Positions 47,483 to 57,596 are shown, counted from the first letter of the stretch. The stretch is 64,000 bases of DNA from Magnolia sinica (GCF_029962835.1 NC_080582.1:18608032-18672031), one strand, 5' to 3'. Numbers and translations: made by a program. The notes: generated by a model not told the origin, from the sequence alone.

Positions 47483-47817
47483 GTGATGTCACCAAGTTTT
47501 GTGGCCCCACCATGATATATGTTTTGTATCCACACAGTCCATCCATTTGAGGAGATCATTCTAGGACATGAGCAGATCCAAAGCTCGAGTGGACCCACCA
47601 CACAAAACAGTGTGGAAAGTGACGCCCACCCTTAAAAACTTCTAATGGCCACTAAATTTTTCAATCAAGCTTATATTTGTGTTAGTGTTAACTTGGGAGC
47701 AGGTTAGATCTCAAATAAAAATCATGGGCCTTATAAAGATTTCAACCGATGTATGAACAGATGGCGTAGGTACAACACATATATCACGAACAGGTCCACA
47801 AAACATGGTGATGTCAC
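47483..47817. mobile_element. Palindromic MITE-like element (335 bp)
   Basis: Left end GTGATGTCACCAAGTTTTGT and right end ACAAAACATGGTGATGTCAC are inverted, with further arm matches (CATGATATATGTTTTGTATC against TACAACACATATATCACG). The ends differ from those of the GAGCACC elements, so this is a separate subfamily sharing the same core. Confidence 0.75.
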
Positions 47818-47829
47818 GCTACTCAACCT

Positions 47830-48970
47830 ATCAGTAGCTACTAGAGGGTACTCTCTGGCCCACCATGATTCATCCTGTCCATCCATATTTTTTTCATATC
47901 ATTTTAAGGCATGAGCTGAAAATTGACAAATCTAAACCTCATGTGTACCACACTATAGAAAATAGGGCAGACTGAATGCTCGCCATTAAAAGCATATTAG
48001 GGCCATAAGTTCTACATGAAATTAATATTTGTGCTTTCTTACATTGAGCCTTAGAAAGTTTGCAATGATGCTATTTAATCATTGTTGATACTGAAATCTA
48101 GTTAAACCTCATTGAACCTCTGAGTGCCTATACATGAAGATGACAAAGGAGACCCTCTTATGCCTATGTTAGAATCAAACGATCTAGGTCTAGTAGAGTT
48201 GATTTATTGATGCCTACCTTTTAGTGTAGATGGGGCCTCTATTTATAGGCCTAAGAGTGAATTATGTGGATAGAAACGCTCCCTAAATTATAGGTGTGCG
48301 TTTAGCAGCTGCTTTCGAATATCCGCAATGTTGATAAGATCAAGTGTTCGAGCTCTGAAAACAATAAAAGTTGATAGCCAAGGTCAACCATCTGAGCTGA
48401 GTTCATGATTTAAAGTTTCTGGTCGTCCCGAAAAAGATTTGACCTTGACCAGATTATCAATCTGCTTGTGAAGGCTGTGTCTGAACACCGAAGTCAGGCT
48501 CCCTTCCTTTGGGACCTTAAAGGAGTCTTGGAGACACCAGGTACAACTATCCTCTTCATCTTATCATACGATGTAGAAATTCGTGATCGCATAACCCTTT
48601 CTAGATCATAGACAGATCTACTCGCATGAGCTTGGAAATAAATGAGACCATGAAAAGGCTCAATCCTTGTTCTCTTTATAATAAAAAATTTAATAATAAA
48701 AAACAAAAAATAGAAGGACAGAGGTACTTCATCTCCTAACAGATGAGGCCATCGGGTAGGCAAATCTTTTAGCAGTGTATCGGCCATTGAAAAGCTCCTT
48801 GGTAAGGATTAACGCCAGCCAACCCGCGACAAGTCCGGATATATGAGCAGATGGTGTAAATATTTAGTCAGTACCTCATCTCTCTGACCAGTTAATTTTT
48901 ACCCATAACGATTATCATGGTTTTTTTTTTTTCTTTTATCCACTTTGAGATTTTGATCTTTCTCGTGTTC
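47830..48970. other. Intergenic, repeat and LTR-like remnants
   Basis: A palindromic-repeat fragment lies near 47,855-48,010. A minus-strand CCTATAAATAGAGG TATA box is at about 48,239-48,252, resembling the LTR promoters above, with no recognised ORF following. Remaining frames, including the minus frame 48,494-48,787, show no known domain. Confidence 0.35.
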
Positions 48971-48972
48971 TT

Positions 48973-49145
48973 GGACTCATTATCTACATTGATCTTTAAA
49001 AAATAAAAAAAAATAAAAATAAAAAATTGGAGGGCGTGGATAAAACACAAATATCATGGACTCATTATCTACAGTGATCTTTTTAAAAAAAAATTTTAAA
49101 AAAAATGGAGGGCGTGGATAAAACACATATATTATGGTGGGGACC
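48973..49145. repeat. 85-bp tandem duplication upstream of the glycosyltransferase
   Basis: GGACTCATTATCTACA and the following TGATCTTT, A-rich stretch and GGAGGGCGTGGATAAAACAC occur at 48,973 and again at 49,058. The second copy runs into ATTATGGTGGGGACCAC, so the unit derives from the right arm of the palindromic repeat. It ends about 140 bases before the start codon. Confidence 0.8.
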
Positions 49146-49245
49146 ACATAGCAGCGTTCAATGGTCAAATCGCTGTTGACAGCGTCAGTAGACAAATCCA
49201 CCTCCTTCACTTTCCGACCAAGCATCTGCAGGCCACAAAACACAG

Positions 49246-49253
49246 TATAAAAA
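49246..49253 (+). promoter_or_regulatory. TATA box of the glycosyltransferase gene
   Basis: TATAAAAA stands 43 bases before the ATG. If used, transcription would start about 30 bases downstream, leaving a 5' leader of only about 10-15 bases. No competing TATA box lies closer, but a more distant start cannot be excluded. Confidence 0.6.
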
Positions 49254-49288
49254 TCAAGAACCCTCTAACAGCCCCACACCTGTAAGCC

Positions 49289-50722
49289 ATGTCGTCCGCA
49301 CCCGTCGCACACGTCCTGGTCTTCCCGCATCCTGCGCAGGGGCACATGATACCCCTCCTCGACCACGCGCACCAGCTCTCTGCTCGAGGACTCTCCATCA
49401 CCGTCCTCGTCACTCCCAAGAACCTCCCCATCCTCGACCCTCTCCTCTCCAAATCCCCCTCCATCCAAACCCTAATCTTCCCTCTCCCATCACACCCCAC
49501 CATTCCTCCCGGCGTCGAAAACCTCAAAGACCTTCCCCCAACCTCCTCCACCGCCGCTATCGTGCGCGCCCTCAGCGAACTCCGCAATCCCATCATCCAC
49601 TGGTTCCGATCCCACCCCTCGCCACCCGTCGCTATCATCTCCGATTTCTTCCTGGGCTGGACCGATGGCCTCGCCCGCCAGCTCGGCATCCCCAGGATCG
49701 TATTCTACTCCTCGGGCGCGCTCGCGGTTGCTGTCGTCAACGATCTGTTCGCCGCTAACATGCGCCGGGAGGGCACGGTCGTGTCGCTCCCGGACGTCCC
49801 GGGCTCGCCCGCCCTCAAGTACCTGCACCTCCCCACGATTTATCGCCGAAGCATGGAGTTCGCACCGGCGTCCGAGGACTGGGCTTTTGTACGGGATTGC
49901 ATGATTGCAAATACGACCAGCTGGGGGGCCATTTACAACACGTTCGCCGCGCTGGAACACACGTACCTCGAGCACGCGAGTAAGAGGGCAGGGCACGTGT
50001 GGGCCGTAGGACCGTTGATCTTAGATGGCGTGGGCCCCGCCGGGCGCGGCGGGACTAGCTCGCTGGCAGCTGGCGACGTGATGGCGTGGCTCGGCGGGTG
50101 CCCGGAGGGATCCGTCGTGTACGTGTCGTTTGGTAGTGAGGTGCTGCTGAATCAGCAGCAGACGGATGCGATTGCAGCCGGACTGGAGGCGAGTGGGGCT
50201 CGGTTCATCTGGACCGTTAAGATCCCCACGTCAGGACACGTGGCGGGGGATTACGGTACGATCCCTGGTGGGTTCGAGGAGCGGGTAGCGGGTAGGGGTC
50301 GGGTCATCAGGGGGTGGGCTCCACAGGTGGAGATCCTGGAACACCCGGCCACGGGCGCTTTCGTGACTCACTGCGGGTGGAACTCGACCCTGGAGGGGAT
50401 ATCCGCGGGCGTGGTACTGCTTGCGTGGCCTATGGGGGCCGAGCAGTTCGTGAACGCGAGGCTGTTGGTTGAGGAGACGGGCTTGGCGGTTCGGGTCGGA
50501 GAAGGATCGGACTCGGTTCCGGACCCGGTTGAGTTGGCCCGGGTCTTGGCTGAGTCGGTAGGTGGGACCGGGTCTGCGAGGGCCCGAGCCAAGGAGATGA
50601 GTAAAGCGGCATGGGATGCGGTCAAAGAAGGCGGTAGCTCTTTCAGGGATTTAGACGAATTGGTGACAGAGATTTCAGCATTGACTCCAAACTCTGAGAA
50701 AGAGATTACATTTGAACGGTAG
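49289..50722 (+). CDS. UDP-glycosyltransferase, UGT89-like (group B), intronless
   Basis: The protein (477 residues, a normal plant UGT length) transfers a sugar from a UDP-sugar to a small acceptor in the cytosol. The N-terminal acceptor half has FPHPAQGHM with the expected catalytic His19 and an Asp119 in AIISDFFLGW. The C-terminal donor half holds a complete 44-residue PSPG box from Trp343 to Gln386 (WAPQVEILEHPATGAFVTHC, GWNSTLEG, WPMGAEQ). Trp364 and the final Gln386 are usual for UDP-glucose users. VTPKNLPILDPLL and VRVGEGSDSVPD resemble UGT89 members that act on flavonols or hydroxybenzoates; the substrate here is inferred only. GC is high, unlike its AT-rich surroundings. No stop or frameshift. 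The ATG is the first in frame, after a TATA box. Confidence 0.95.
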   Translation: MSSAPVAHVLVFPHPAQGHMIPLLDHAHQLSARGLSITVLVTPKNLPILDPLLSKSPSIQTLIFPLPSHPTIPPGVENLKDLPPTSSTAAIVRALSELRNPIIHWFRSHPSPPVAIISDFFLGWTDGLARQLGIPRIVFYSSGALAVAVVNDLFAANMRREGTVVSLPDVPGSPALKYLHLPTIYRRSMEFAPASEDWAFVRDCMIANTTSWGAIYNTFAALEHTYLEHASKRAGHVWAVGPLILDGVGPAGRGGTSSLAAGDVMAWLGGCPEGSVVYVSFGSEVLLNQQQTDAIAAGLEASGARFIWTVKIPTSGHVAGDYGTIPGGFEERVAGRGRVIRGWAPQVEILEHPATGAFVTHCGWNSTLEGISAGVVLLAWPMGAEQFVNARLLVEETGLAVRVGEGSDSVPDPVELARVLAESVGGTGSARARAKEMSKAAWDAVKEGGSSFRDLDELVTEISALTPNSEKEITFER

Positions 50723-50935
50723 ATTGTGGTGTATCTTTTCGTGTGTACCTAACGTCAGTATTTTCTCAGATAATCTAATAAGGGCTCACCTAATTTCTGG
50801 TGAAGTTCTCTTGTGGGCCCAACGAGGTTTCCACCGTAGATTATACGTGTCTCTGAATCAGAATGATCCGGTGATCAAATCAACGGTGGTTGGATCATGA
50901 TCATGATCACTCTTCTAAATTCAGGACGCCATTAA
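50723..50935 (+). other. 3' flank of the glycosyltransferase gene
   Basis: Probable 3' UTR. There is no canonical AATAAA close to the stop, but AATCTAATAAGG at 50,771-50,782 could serve as a weak polyadenylation signal. Palindromic-repeat sequence begins about 215 bases after the stop. Confidence 0.4.
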
Positions 50936-51262
50936 CTGTGGGGCCCACCATGATGCTTGTGAGAAATCTACTCCGGCTGTCCATTTTGCTAGATCAGGTC
51001 AGGACATAAGCATATCCAAAGCTTAAGTGGGCCATACGATAGGAAAAAGTGAGTAGGTAAATGCTAAGGCGGAGACCTACAGTGGTCCACTGTCATGGTT
51101 ATATGCCATCCAAACCGTCCATGATAAGGTCATTCCTATTGGGATAGACTGGGAATACAGGTATGTTGGATTGATCCAAAACTCCTGTTGGGATAGGCTA
51201 CTTGAATGTTTGAACGGTAGACGTCAAATCCTCACTTTTTCCACGGTGGGCCCCACCTGCCT
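50936..51262. mobile_element. Palindromic MITE-like repeat just downstream of the UGT gene
   Basis: Left arm starts CTGTGGGGCCCACCATGATG. The right arm ends CTTTTTCCACGGTGGGCCCCACC, with CATACGATAGGAAAAAGTGA as the inverse partner of TCACTTTTTCC. It has an exact GTGGGGCCCAC at 50,938-50,948. Confidence 0.7.
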
Positions 51263-52179
51263 TCTGACCGCAGGACCTTGTGACAGGGTGTCACAATCCG
51301 CGTCCGTAAATTGAGGCCGATCTTGAAAAGATTGGCCAAGCGTGGCCTACTTGGGATGCGTATAACTTATCAAGTAAACAGTGGGGCCCAGTGTGATGTC
51401 TGTCTTATCCATGCCGGCCGTCTGTTTTTCAGCTTTTCAGCTCATTTTAGTTCAAGATCCCATAATTGAAGCATGGAATTTGTGGTTATTTTAAAAAATA
51501 ATTTAAATTTTTAAATATTTCAAATTTTTGGAATTTTGCCGCGAAAATGAATTTTGGTGCTTTTACCCTGCATAAAAAATGATATAAAAGGATTAGGGTT
51601 TATATATGGATGCGTGCGGAGTATTGTTACTTGAAGTTTAGAAAATTGAGACATTTGGTTTGCGTTCCAGTGCACGGATAGTACTGTAGTCACGCTAATT
51701 GACGCACTTTGCACTTTATACAAAGAACAATTGGATATATAATTTGCTGCCTTGAAAACCATGACGGTTTGAAAACAGATGGGATATTATATATATTTGT
51801 ACGTGATTTACCCTCTCGCAATATCTAATGCATTTTTCCCAACATTCTAAAGCTCAAACGTAGCACACGCCACATGAAATGTGGGGAAGTAAACTCCCGT
51901 AGTTGAAAGTTTGGGTTGACATTTGGGTTTTTCCTTCATCCATGTCCTTGCAATCTTAATAAAAACCACTGTGATCAGCCAAGGTTTCAACATGGATGCT
52001 ATTATCTCCATTGTTTCAAGTGGACCATACATCAGAGGTGGGCACCACAGAGTCTACTTAGCAACTCATTATTGGCTACTCCCCCTGCCACCAGCCAATG
52101 GCTGGGCCCTACCATGATGTATATATGTCATCTATTTTTCAGATCATTTTATGGTATGAAACCAAAAATGAGGTACATC
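51263..52179. other. Intergenic with palindromic-repeat fragments
   Basis: A left-arm fragment is at 51,375-51,450 (CAGTGGGGCCCAGTGTGATG). A repeat containing CAAGTGGACCATACATCAGA at 52,017-52,036 and a left arm at 52,103-52,179 follow. The latter is cut by the second CACTA-like terminus. No gene seen. Confidence 0.45.
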
Positions 52180-52184
52180 TACTA

Positions 52185-52465
52185 CCAGAAAAATGGGCAA
52201 AGGCTAAAAGCCGTGATTGATGGCTACAGTTTTCGTCCGTAGCACGACCGTAGTCGTAGGTGTTGTAATAATGGTCTAAAAGCTATGGCTACAGATTTAA
52301 TCCATAGCTATAGATTAAAAATAGCTACAGATATAATCCGTAGCAATTATTCTGTAGCGAAAAGTACATACAGTTACGGATAGTATTGTAGCTAAAAGTA
52401 GTGCTGGATCCGTAGCAATATGTCGTATTTAATAACAGCTACGGTCAATATCCGTTGCTATGTCT
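52185..52465. repeat. Subterminal GCTACGG/CCGTAGC repeats
   Basis: Alternating short motifs GGCTACAG, ATCCGTAGC, TAGCTACAGAT and GTAGC/GCTAC recur about every 15-30 bases from 52,216 to 52,460, as in the subterminal zones of CACTA elements. Confidence 0.7.
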
Positions 52466-52771
52466 TATATTAAAAAATTTATAATTATTCATTCAATTAC
52501 CACCTGCATAATCATTCATTCATTCAATAATATACTGAAAATACAAAGAAAATGTCATCAGGTTATCATCCTTTTCTTGGTGAATCTTTTCCCCAACTGA
52601 TGAATATCCCAGATCTGACACCCGCTACAAAGATCATCTTCCCTTTGCACCAATCTCCTCTGCATTTCTCTCTATTTTACAGGAGGCAATACCTTTCCAT
52701 CTATCCATTCTTTTTCCTTCAAGATTTATTGCTGCCAGTAGAGAGGACATAACCAGCATAGATTGAAGAAC

Positions 52772-52852
52772 AACCAAGAGATGAAGATGGGTACATGTTT
52801 GTACCCATTCCCAACCGACGCCCAGTTTCCCTAGCAATTGCCAATTGATCAC
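52772..52852 (-). pseudogene. Captured plasma-membrane H+-ATPase exon fragment
   Basis: After a TTGCAG acceptor on minus, the frame reads (G)[20 protein letters not shown] then PSSSLLG, matching the cytoplasmic P/N-domain region of plant P-type H+-ATPases ([22 protein letters not shown] family motif). After SLLG the match stops. The phosphorylation site DKTGT and membrane segments are absent. The fragment is well conserved, so it was probably copied from an expressed gene. Confidence 0.88.
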
Positions 52853-52859
52853 CTGCAAT

Positions 52860-54900
52860 GGTTTCCGTGGGGGACATTAGTGGAAACATATATATAGCAG
52901 CATTGACTAGTAGTGCGATAATACAAAGAAAACCAATTCAAACATGAAAAGAATGATTTCGACAATGAGAAAACTCAGAAAAAGATTTCACTACTCCCAA
53001 ACTTTAGTTGGGAAATCTGTAAATATAAAAGGAAAACAGGAATTGATCAACCATTGTATTTATTGTTTAGCTGTGGATATCTTCGTTTAACCTTTTTCTC
53101 ATACTATGAAATTTGCTTAGTTCTATTAACTGTTGATTCAATTCACATAAACAAAAAGAAAATAAGTGTTAATATCACAACTGCTGAACAGTACTTAATG
53201 CTAATTTCTCATGAATGAGCTACGAACTATGACACCGTAATCATCATTATCCCAGCAATTCAAGGATTGGAATTTCTAAAATACAATAGAGGAAAACTAT
53301 GTAGTTAAGTATGAGTTTATTTAAGGGTTTTCTCAATGTCATCAACGTTTCGAGAGAATTGAATATTGGCTCTATAAATTGTTCAGAGTCAGCAACATTT
53401 CCTGATTTACAATTCCTTGCAGTCTTGGTTGGCAACAACAAAGAATTTGCAATAAGATTCCAATCATTTTTTTTCAATAGTGCGCTCATTCATATGTATT
53501 TGTCCTGTACAGAAAACAATTCACAATACCAATAAAGCTCAATTGTAACAGGTTCTGCCTCAGGTACATCAGGTGCATGTGTATCTCTATGTAGAACATG
53601 TAAAAGATGTGCAAGGTTCCATGTTCCAAAAGACCTCCAAAAACAAATTAGAATTCCATCTCCATTGGAATGAGAATGTAAATGCAATTTGTAACTCTGA
53701 CAAAAACTTTTATGCTCTAGCAAAACAGACCAAAAATGGAGCAATACAAAGAAAAAAAATGACATGAAAAGGAAAATAAAGCTACCAAAATCTATGCCAC
53801 CTCAAAAATTTTCTCCATTAAAACTATAGGCTAGAAATAGATAGTTGAGAATGAATTAATGCCATTTCCAAGATTACATCATGATCTTCTTAGTTGCAGA
53901 ATTGAAATGGACTACAAATTGAATTTGAATGACAAACTTTTACAAATCATTCCACGTCAAGAAACCTTATAAGCTACCAAGAAATTTCCAACCCATAGTG
54001 ACAGATGATTGATTTGTAGGGTGAAGGAAATCCATATTAAATCAATCAGTACAAGGAAAAAAACAAATAGATTATGGTTGCTACAAATATAAACAACAAA
54101 AATGGCAATATCTTTGCATTGTTGTAGATCAAGAAGCTTCATAGTAAGCTAGAAATTCATCACTCACAGTAACAGATAATCAAAATAGCTATAAAAAAAA
54201 CTGTAACTTGTTTATATACAATATTGAAGTTACAAGCCATAAATGGTTTACCTCTGATTCTTGAAATTCAAAATGTTTAATAGTTCCAATCATGAAAGAT
54301 TCCAATTGCCACTTGAGTTCTTTGGAATCCATACAACAAAGAAACCCAACTTCAATTCAATGAAATTATCAATGAAAATAGAGAATTATGCATGAAAAAA
54401 TGTTAAAAAATTGAACCTTTTTATATGGCACTCTTGCTTTGCGCCAAAGCCTCAGCTCTTTCGGTAAGCTTCAAGTCAAATTAATGTGTATGATAACCAT
54501 CAGCCATTTCTCAGCAATGATTCAGAATAAGAAAGAAAGAACAACCATCATACAAAGGTGTAAGACCTGCAAAGTTGTAGGGCATAGAAAACAAGAATCA
54601 TGAGATAAGTGAGAGTGAATCGGCATACCTTCTGCGAGAAGTTTATACAACTTTCTTTGGTATAATGCTAGCTTATAAAGAATACAAGACAAGTATTTCC
54701 CTGCGGGTGTTCATTTTAATAAAAGAAAAAAGGCGGTAGAAAAACCTATATCGTTCACTCATCAGATGGGTCCACAAGCTACAAAAAAATCTTACTGTTA
54801 TGATGACTCCAAGCTACTCGCTGAAACTGCCTCGAAAATTCCTCATAAAATCCGAATAGACTTAAATAAGAGTTCAACCTCCTAGCACTTCATTGCATCC
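52860..54900. other. Interior of second element, mostly intron-like, one unassigned exon-like reading
   Basis: AT-rich sequence of intron character on minus. At about 53,530-53,645 the minus frame gives FGTWNLAHLLHVLHRDTHAP then DVPEAEPVTIELYWYCEL, which looks like coding sequence but I cannot place it. A repeat of CAAGAAGCTT and ATTTGTAGGGTG-like phrases occurs at 53,950-54,170. No complete gene. Confidence 0.4.
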
Positions 54901-54934
54901 CAAGATATGTAGCTTTCTTGTCGTGAGTTTCAAC

Positions 54935-55015
54935 TTCTTTTCCACTCTGTTCCAGGATTCCATCTCCAGTTGTAGCTGCCTTTCTAGCTCTATGAGCTGC
55001 ATCTCCTCCAAAAGG
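54935..55015 (-). other. Exon-like coiled-coil reading, unassigned
   Basis: On minus the frame reads MQLIELERQLQLEMESWNRV then EKKLKLTTRK, a heptad-like charged helix. It may be a captured exon from a coiled-coil protein. The family is not recognised and the alternative frame is also open, so confidence is low. Confidence 0.3.
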
Positions 55016-55970
55016 AGATACGGGAATGAGAAGAAAGAAGGATACTCAATTCAAAATCAAAGCTGACTTAGATTCCCAACATGTAATTTTAACTAAGAAA
55101 TCCATCAAATTACAATACCCATGAATTTTTTACATGGGAAAAAACAGAGGAGAGTATTCAAAAAATAGAAATTAAAAAAAAAACCCACAAAATTCTACAG
55201 ATATTATATAATTATAATATAACAGAAATGACAGTAGTCTTTCCCAAAAAGAAAAAAAAAAGAAGAAAAGATAGTAGCAAAAGGAAATGAAGAAACATAG
55301 CTTAACATGTGGATCCACTGTACATTTCTTTTTGTCAATGAAAAAACATAGCTTAACCATTCGGTTTGTGCTTTGGGTGTATTTAGCAGTGGACTGTCTT
55401 TTATTTATACATTCAGACGAGAAAAAAGGTTAGTAATCCGGCAAAGTTGATGGATGGAAGGCAGGCACTTAAAAATTGCTAAAAAAATTACTTACCTGGA
55501 ATGCAAGTAATTAAGTTAAACTGTCCAAACCTGGAATGCACATGGATGGCAGGGCTCACACGTGTGTGGAATTAGCAAATCTCTTTCCAATTTTGGCAAA
55601 CTTGGTTTCAAAGACCTGCTTTTCCATAGCATCAAGGTTGTCCATTAGTTTCAACCAAAAAAGGAATGGTAAATCAAACTTGCATATAAGTATGAACTCG
55701 GATTGACAATCATAGAGATTCCAAAAGAAAAAGAAAAGTGCAGATGAAACAATATTTTTTTTCATCTTGCTTAAATAAAAGAATTAGTACTTATGCCATT
55801 AACCAAAGTAACAACATTTTTTAAAAAGAAAAAGATGTAAAAGAAACCTCTTTCAAAGCTACACCTGGAATTACAACAAAATGAAACAAAAACAGATGCT
55901 TTTTTATGATTTGTTCTAGTTGAAAAATAAAATAAAAATAGTTCTCATGCCATTAGCCAAAGTAACAATA

Positions 55971-56030
<60 letters not shown>

Positions 56031-56470
56031 AAAGAAGCTTCTTTCAAAGCTACACCTAGAATTACAACAAAATGAAACAAAAACACACTGGCCATCCTAA
56101 TCATTCATTGAATCTAAACAAACATCACACCATTAATCAGACAGGATTCCTCAGTGTAGTCTTTGGCCCGTGGCCCATCTAGTGTGCCCACCCAACTCTT
56201 GAAAAGTTCCAATCACCACCACAGCAGAATGGACAGTGGAGATTTCTTTTGAGACCTAAACCAAACCATTTTCTAGATATTGGCACTCTCATTTTTTCTA
56301 TACTTTAATCTACAACACTCCTTTATGTCCACAAAAACATACAGGCAATTATGCATGATTTTTAGCAAATTATTTTAAAGCTATCATCAATTGATACTTC
56401 AAGTCAGGCAATGCTACTACATTGAGAAATTATAGTTATTTCTCATAGAGACCTCCCAGAAAGGGTGAAG
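55016..56470. other. AT-rich interior with (AT)n microsatellite
   Basis: A pure (AT)n run is at about 55,976-56,027. Two near-repeats (CTTTCAAAGCTACACCTGGAATTACAAC at 55,852 and its close copy at 56,042) flank it, giving a direct duplication of about 190 bases offset. A minus reading near 55,570-55,640 (VFETKFAKIGKRFANSTH) is exon-like but unassigned. Confidence 0.5.
55976..56027. repeat. (AT)n microsatellite
   Basis: Uninterrupted TATATA run of about 50 bases. Confidence 0.95.
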
Positions 56471-56477
56471 AAGGGCT

Positions 56478-56606
56478 AACCAGGTAATATTTGAGCAACT
56501 GTTGCCGCATTTTCTTATAGGTTTGGTTGGGTGAGAAGGTCTCGCTCCTTGTCAAACGGTACTGGGTCAAGATGGATGACTTTCGGGATTTCGAAAGCTT
56601 TTAACT
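56478..56606 (-). pseudogene. Captured long-chain acyl-CoA synthetase C-terminal exon fragment
   Basis: After a TTGGCAG acceptor on minus the frame gives LKAFEIPKVIHLDPVPFDKE then RDLLTQ, matching the C-terminal LKGFE...K..HL.P.PFD.ERDL block of plant long-chain acyl-CoA synthetases (LACS). A frameshift follows; the continuation TYKKMRQQLLKYY appears in another frame, as in LACS proteins. The enzyme activates fatty acids with ATP and CoA; the AMP-binding core is missing here. Confidence 0.88.
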
Positions 56607-56759
56607 GCCAATGCACAAATAAATTATGATTCAGCTTTGAGTGGACTACGAGATAGTTATAAAAACCTTTCAGCTTCCAAATAAGCAAAAACATGACAAA
56701 TGGTATTGAAAACCCAAGAATGAGCAAATATCACTTCAGACTGTTTAGCTACTAATTAC

Positions 56760-56943
56760 CTTCTTTGCTTTGGCATGCTTTGTAAGTTCCCCAAGAATGT
56801 ATTCTTTTGCCTTGGGATTCTCACAGAGAGCGGCATAATCCCCACTTAGCCCATTCTCCTCATCCCAACAGTCAAGTGCTTGCTTGTTGGGATTGACAAC
56901 GGCGATGAGGAAAGACTCAAAGTTGTTTCCATATATCCATGTC
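56760..56943 (-). pseudogene. Captured long-chain acyl-CoA synthetase penultimate-type exon
   Basis: Bounded on minus by TTCTTAG and GTAATT splice-like sites, it reads TWIYGNNFESFLIAVVNPNK, then QALDCWDEENGLSGDYAALC, then ENPKAKEYILGELTKHAK. This matches the LACS region downstream of the AMP-binding domain (YGNxFESFLVAVV...). It is open throughout and lies directly upstream, in gene order, of the 56,478-56,606 fragment, so both were probably captured together with their intron. Confidence 0.9.
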
Positions 56944-57117
56944 TAAGAACAAAAGGAAAATACATTGCAACAGAAACAAAATAGTGAAAATGTGTCCCTC
57001 CCATCGATTGTTTTGCAACATTGCTCATTTGGATTCATGTCCATGAATATCTCATTCTACAACAAAAACCTACAAAACTCTTTCACGGTTTTTGTACAAA
57101 TCACATACTAGAGGATG

Positions 57118-57188
57118 TCTAGCTCAATATGAAGTGAACTTCTTGCTTGAATCCCATGTCAAGCATTTGATCAGCTTCGTCGAGAACC
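57118..57188 (-). pseudogene. Captured DEAD-box RNA helicase exon fragment (motif II)
   Basis: After a TTTGCAG acceptor on minus the frame reads VLDEADQMLDMGFKQEVHFI then L. It contains the Walker B DEAD motif and the following MLDMGF block of DEAD-box RNA helicases. Motifs I, III and VI are not seen nearby. A few adjacent residues vary from common family members, but the D-E-A-D core is intact. Confidence 0.85.
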
Positions 57189-57269
57189 TGCAAATAGTTC
57201 ATGGTTATTATATGACAAGCAAGGGGGAAAATAGATCAAAGAAGTGTGCAGGCATGTAAAATCAGGAGT

Positions 57270-57400
57270 CTCTCACCTGAGACTGCAGACTTTCTACAAA
57301 AACTTCAGTCCATCTCAAAGCTTTCCATCTGGTGAAAGTAGACTTTCCCATTGTTGGAGTAAAAGGGCATGATTTCCTCTCCTATGAGACCATGGAAATT
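57270..57400 (-). other. Possible further exon-like sequence, unassigned
   Basis: Minus frames give GEEIMPFYSNNGKVYFHQME in one phase and GKSTFTRWKALRWTEVFVES in another. Neither is recognised. The position next to the helicase fragment suggests a captured exon or intron part, but this is weak. Confidence 0.25.
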
Positions 57401-57596
57401 TAAGACTGCCCCTGAAAGTTATGAAGCAATATTAGAGCGATTCTCATAAAGAATATGAAACTGAAGAATAAATAAATGAAGAACTAAATTGGTTGATTAT
57501 GAGTAGCCAATAGCTGGAAATGTCAATAAATTTTTTTTATATTAGATGAAAAAAAAAACTGCAAAATTTTGATACAATCATTAAAAGTACCACTTG

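Larger units (their letters stand above)
52180..57596. mobile_element. Second CACTA-like element, left end and captured gene fragments (partial)
   Basis: ACTACCAGAAAAATGGGC at 52,181 resembles the CACTA terminus CACTACCAG... with the first base altered to T in TACTACCAG. It is close to the terminus of the 20.5-kb element (ACTACGTGAAAAATGGG). Subterminal GCTACGGAT/ATCCGTAGC-type motifs follow to 52,460. The left flank is again the palindromic repeat, cut after ATGAGGTACATC. Inside lie minus-strand exon fragments of at least three host genes. No right terminus is seen before the gypsy element at 57,597. The gypsy probably inserted inside this element and the other end lies beyond the window. 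Confidence 0.65.

Noticed and set aside
49207..49996. Minus-strand frames of 160 and 168 codons over the UGT gene
   Set aside because: Antisense shadows of a high-GC coding region. The plus frame has the full PSPG box and correct family length.
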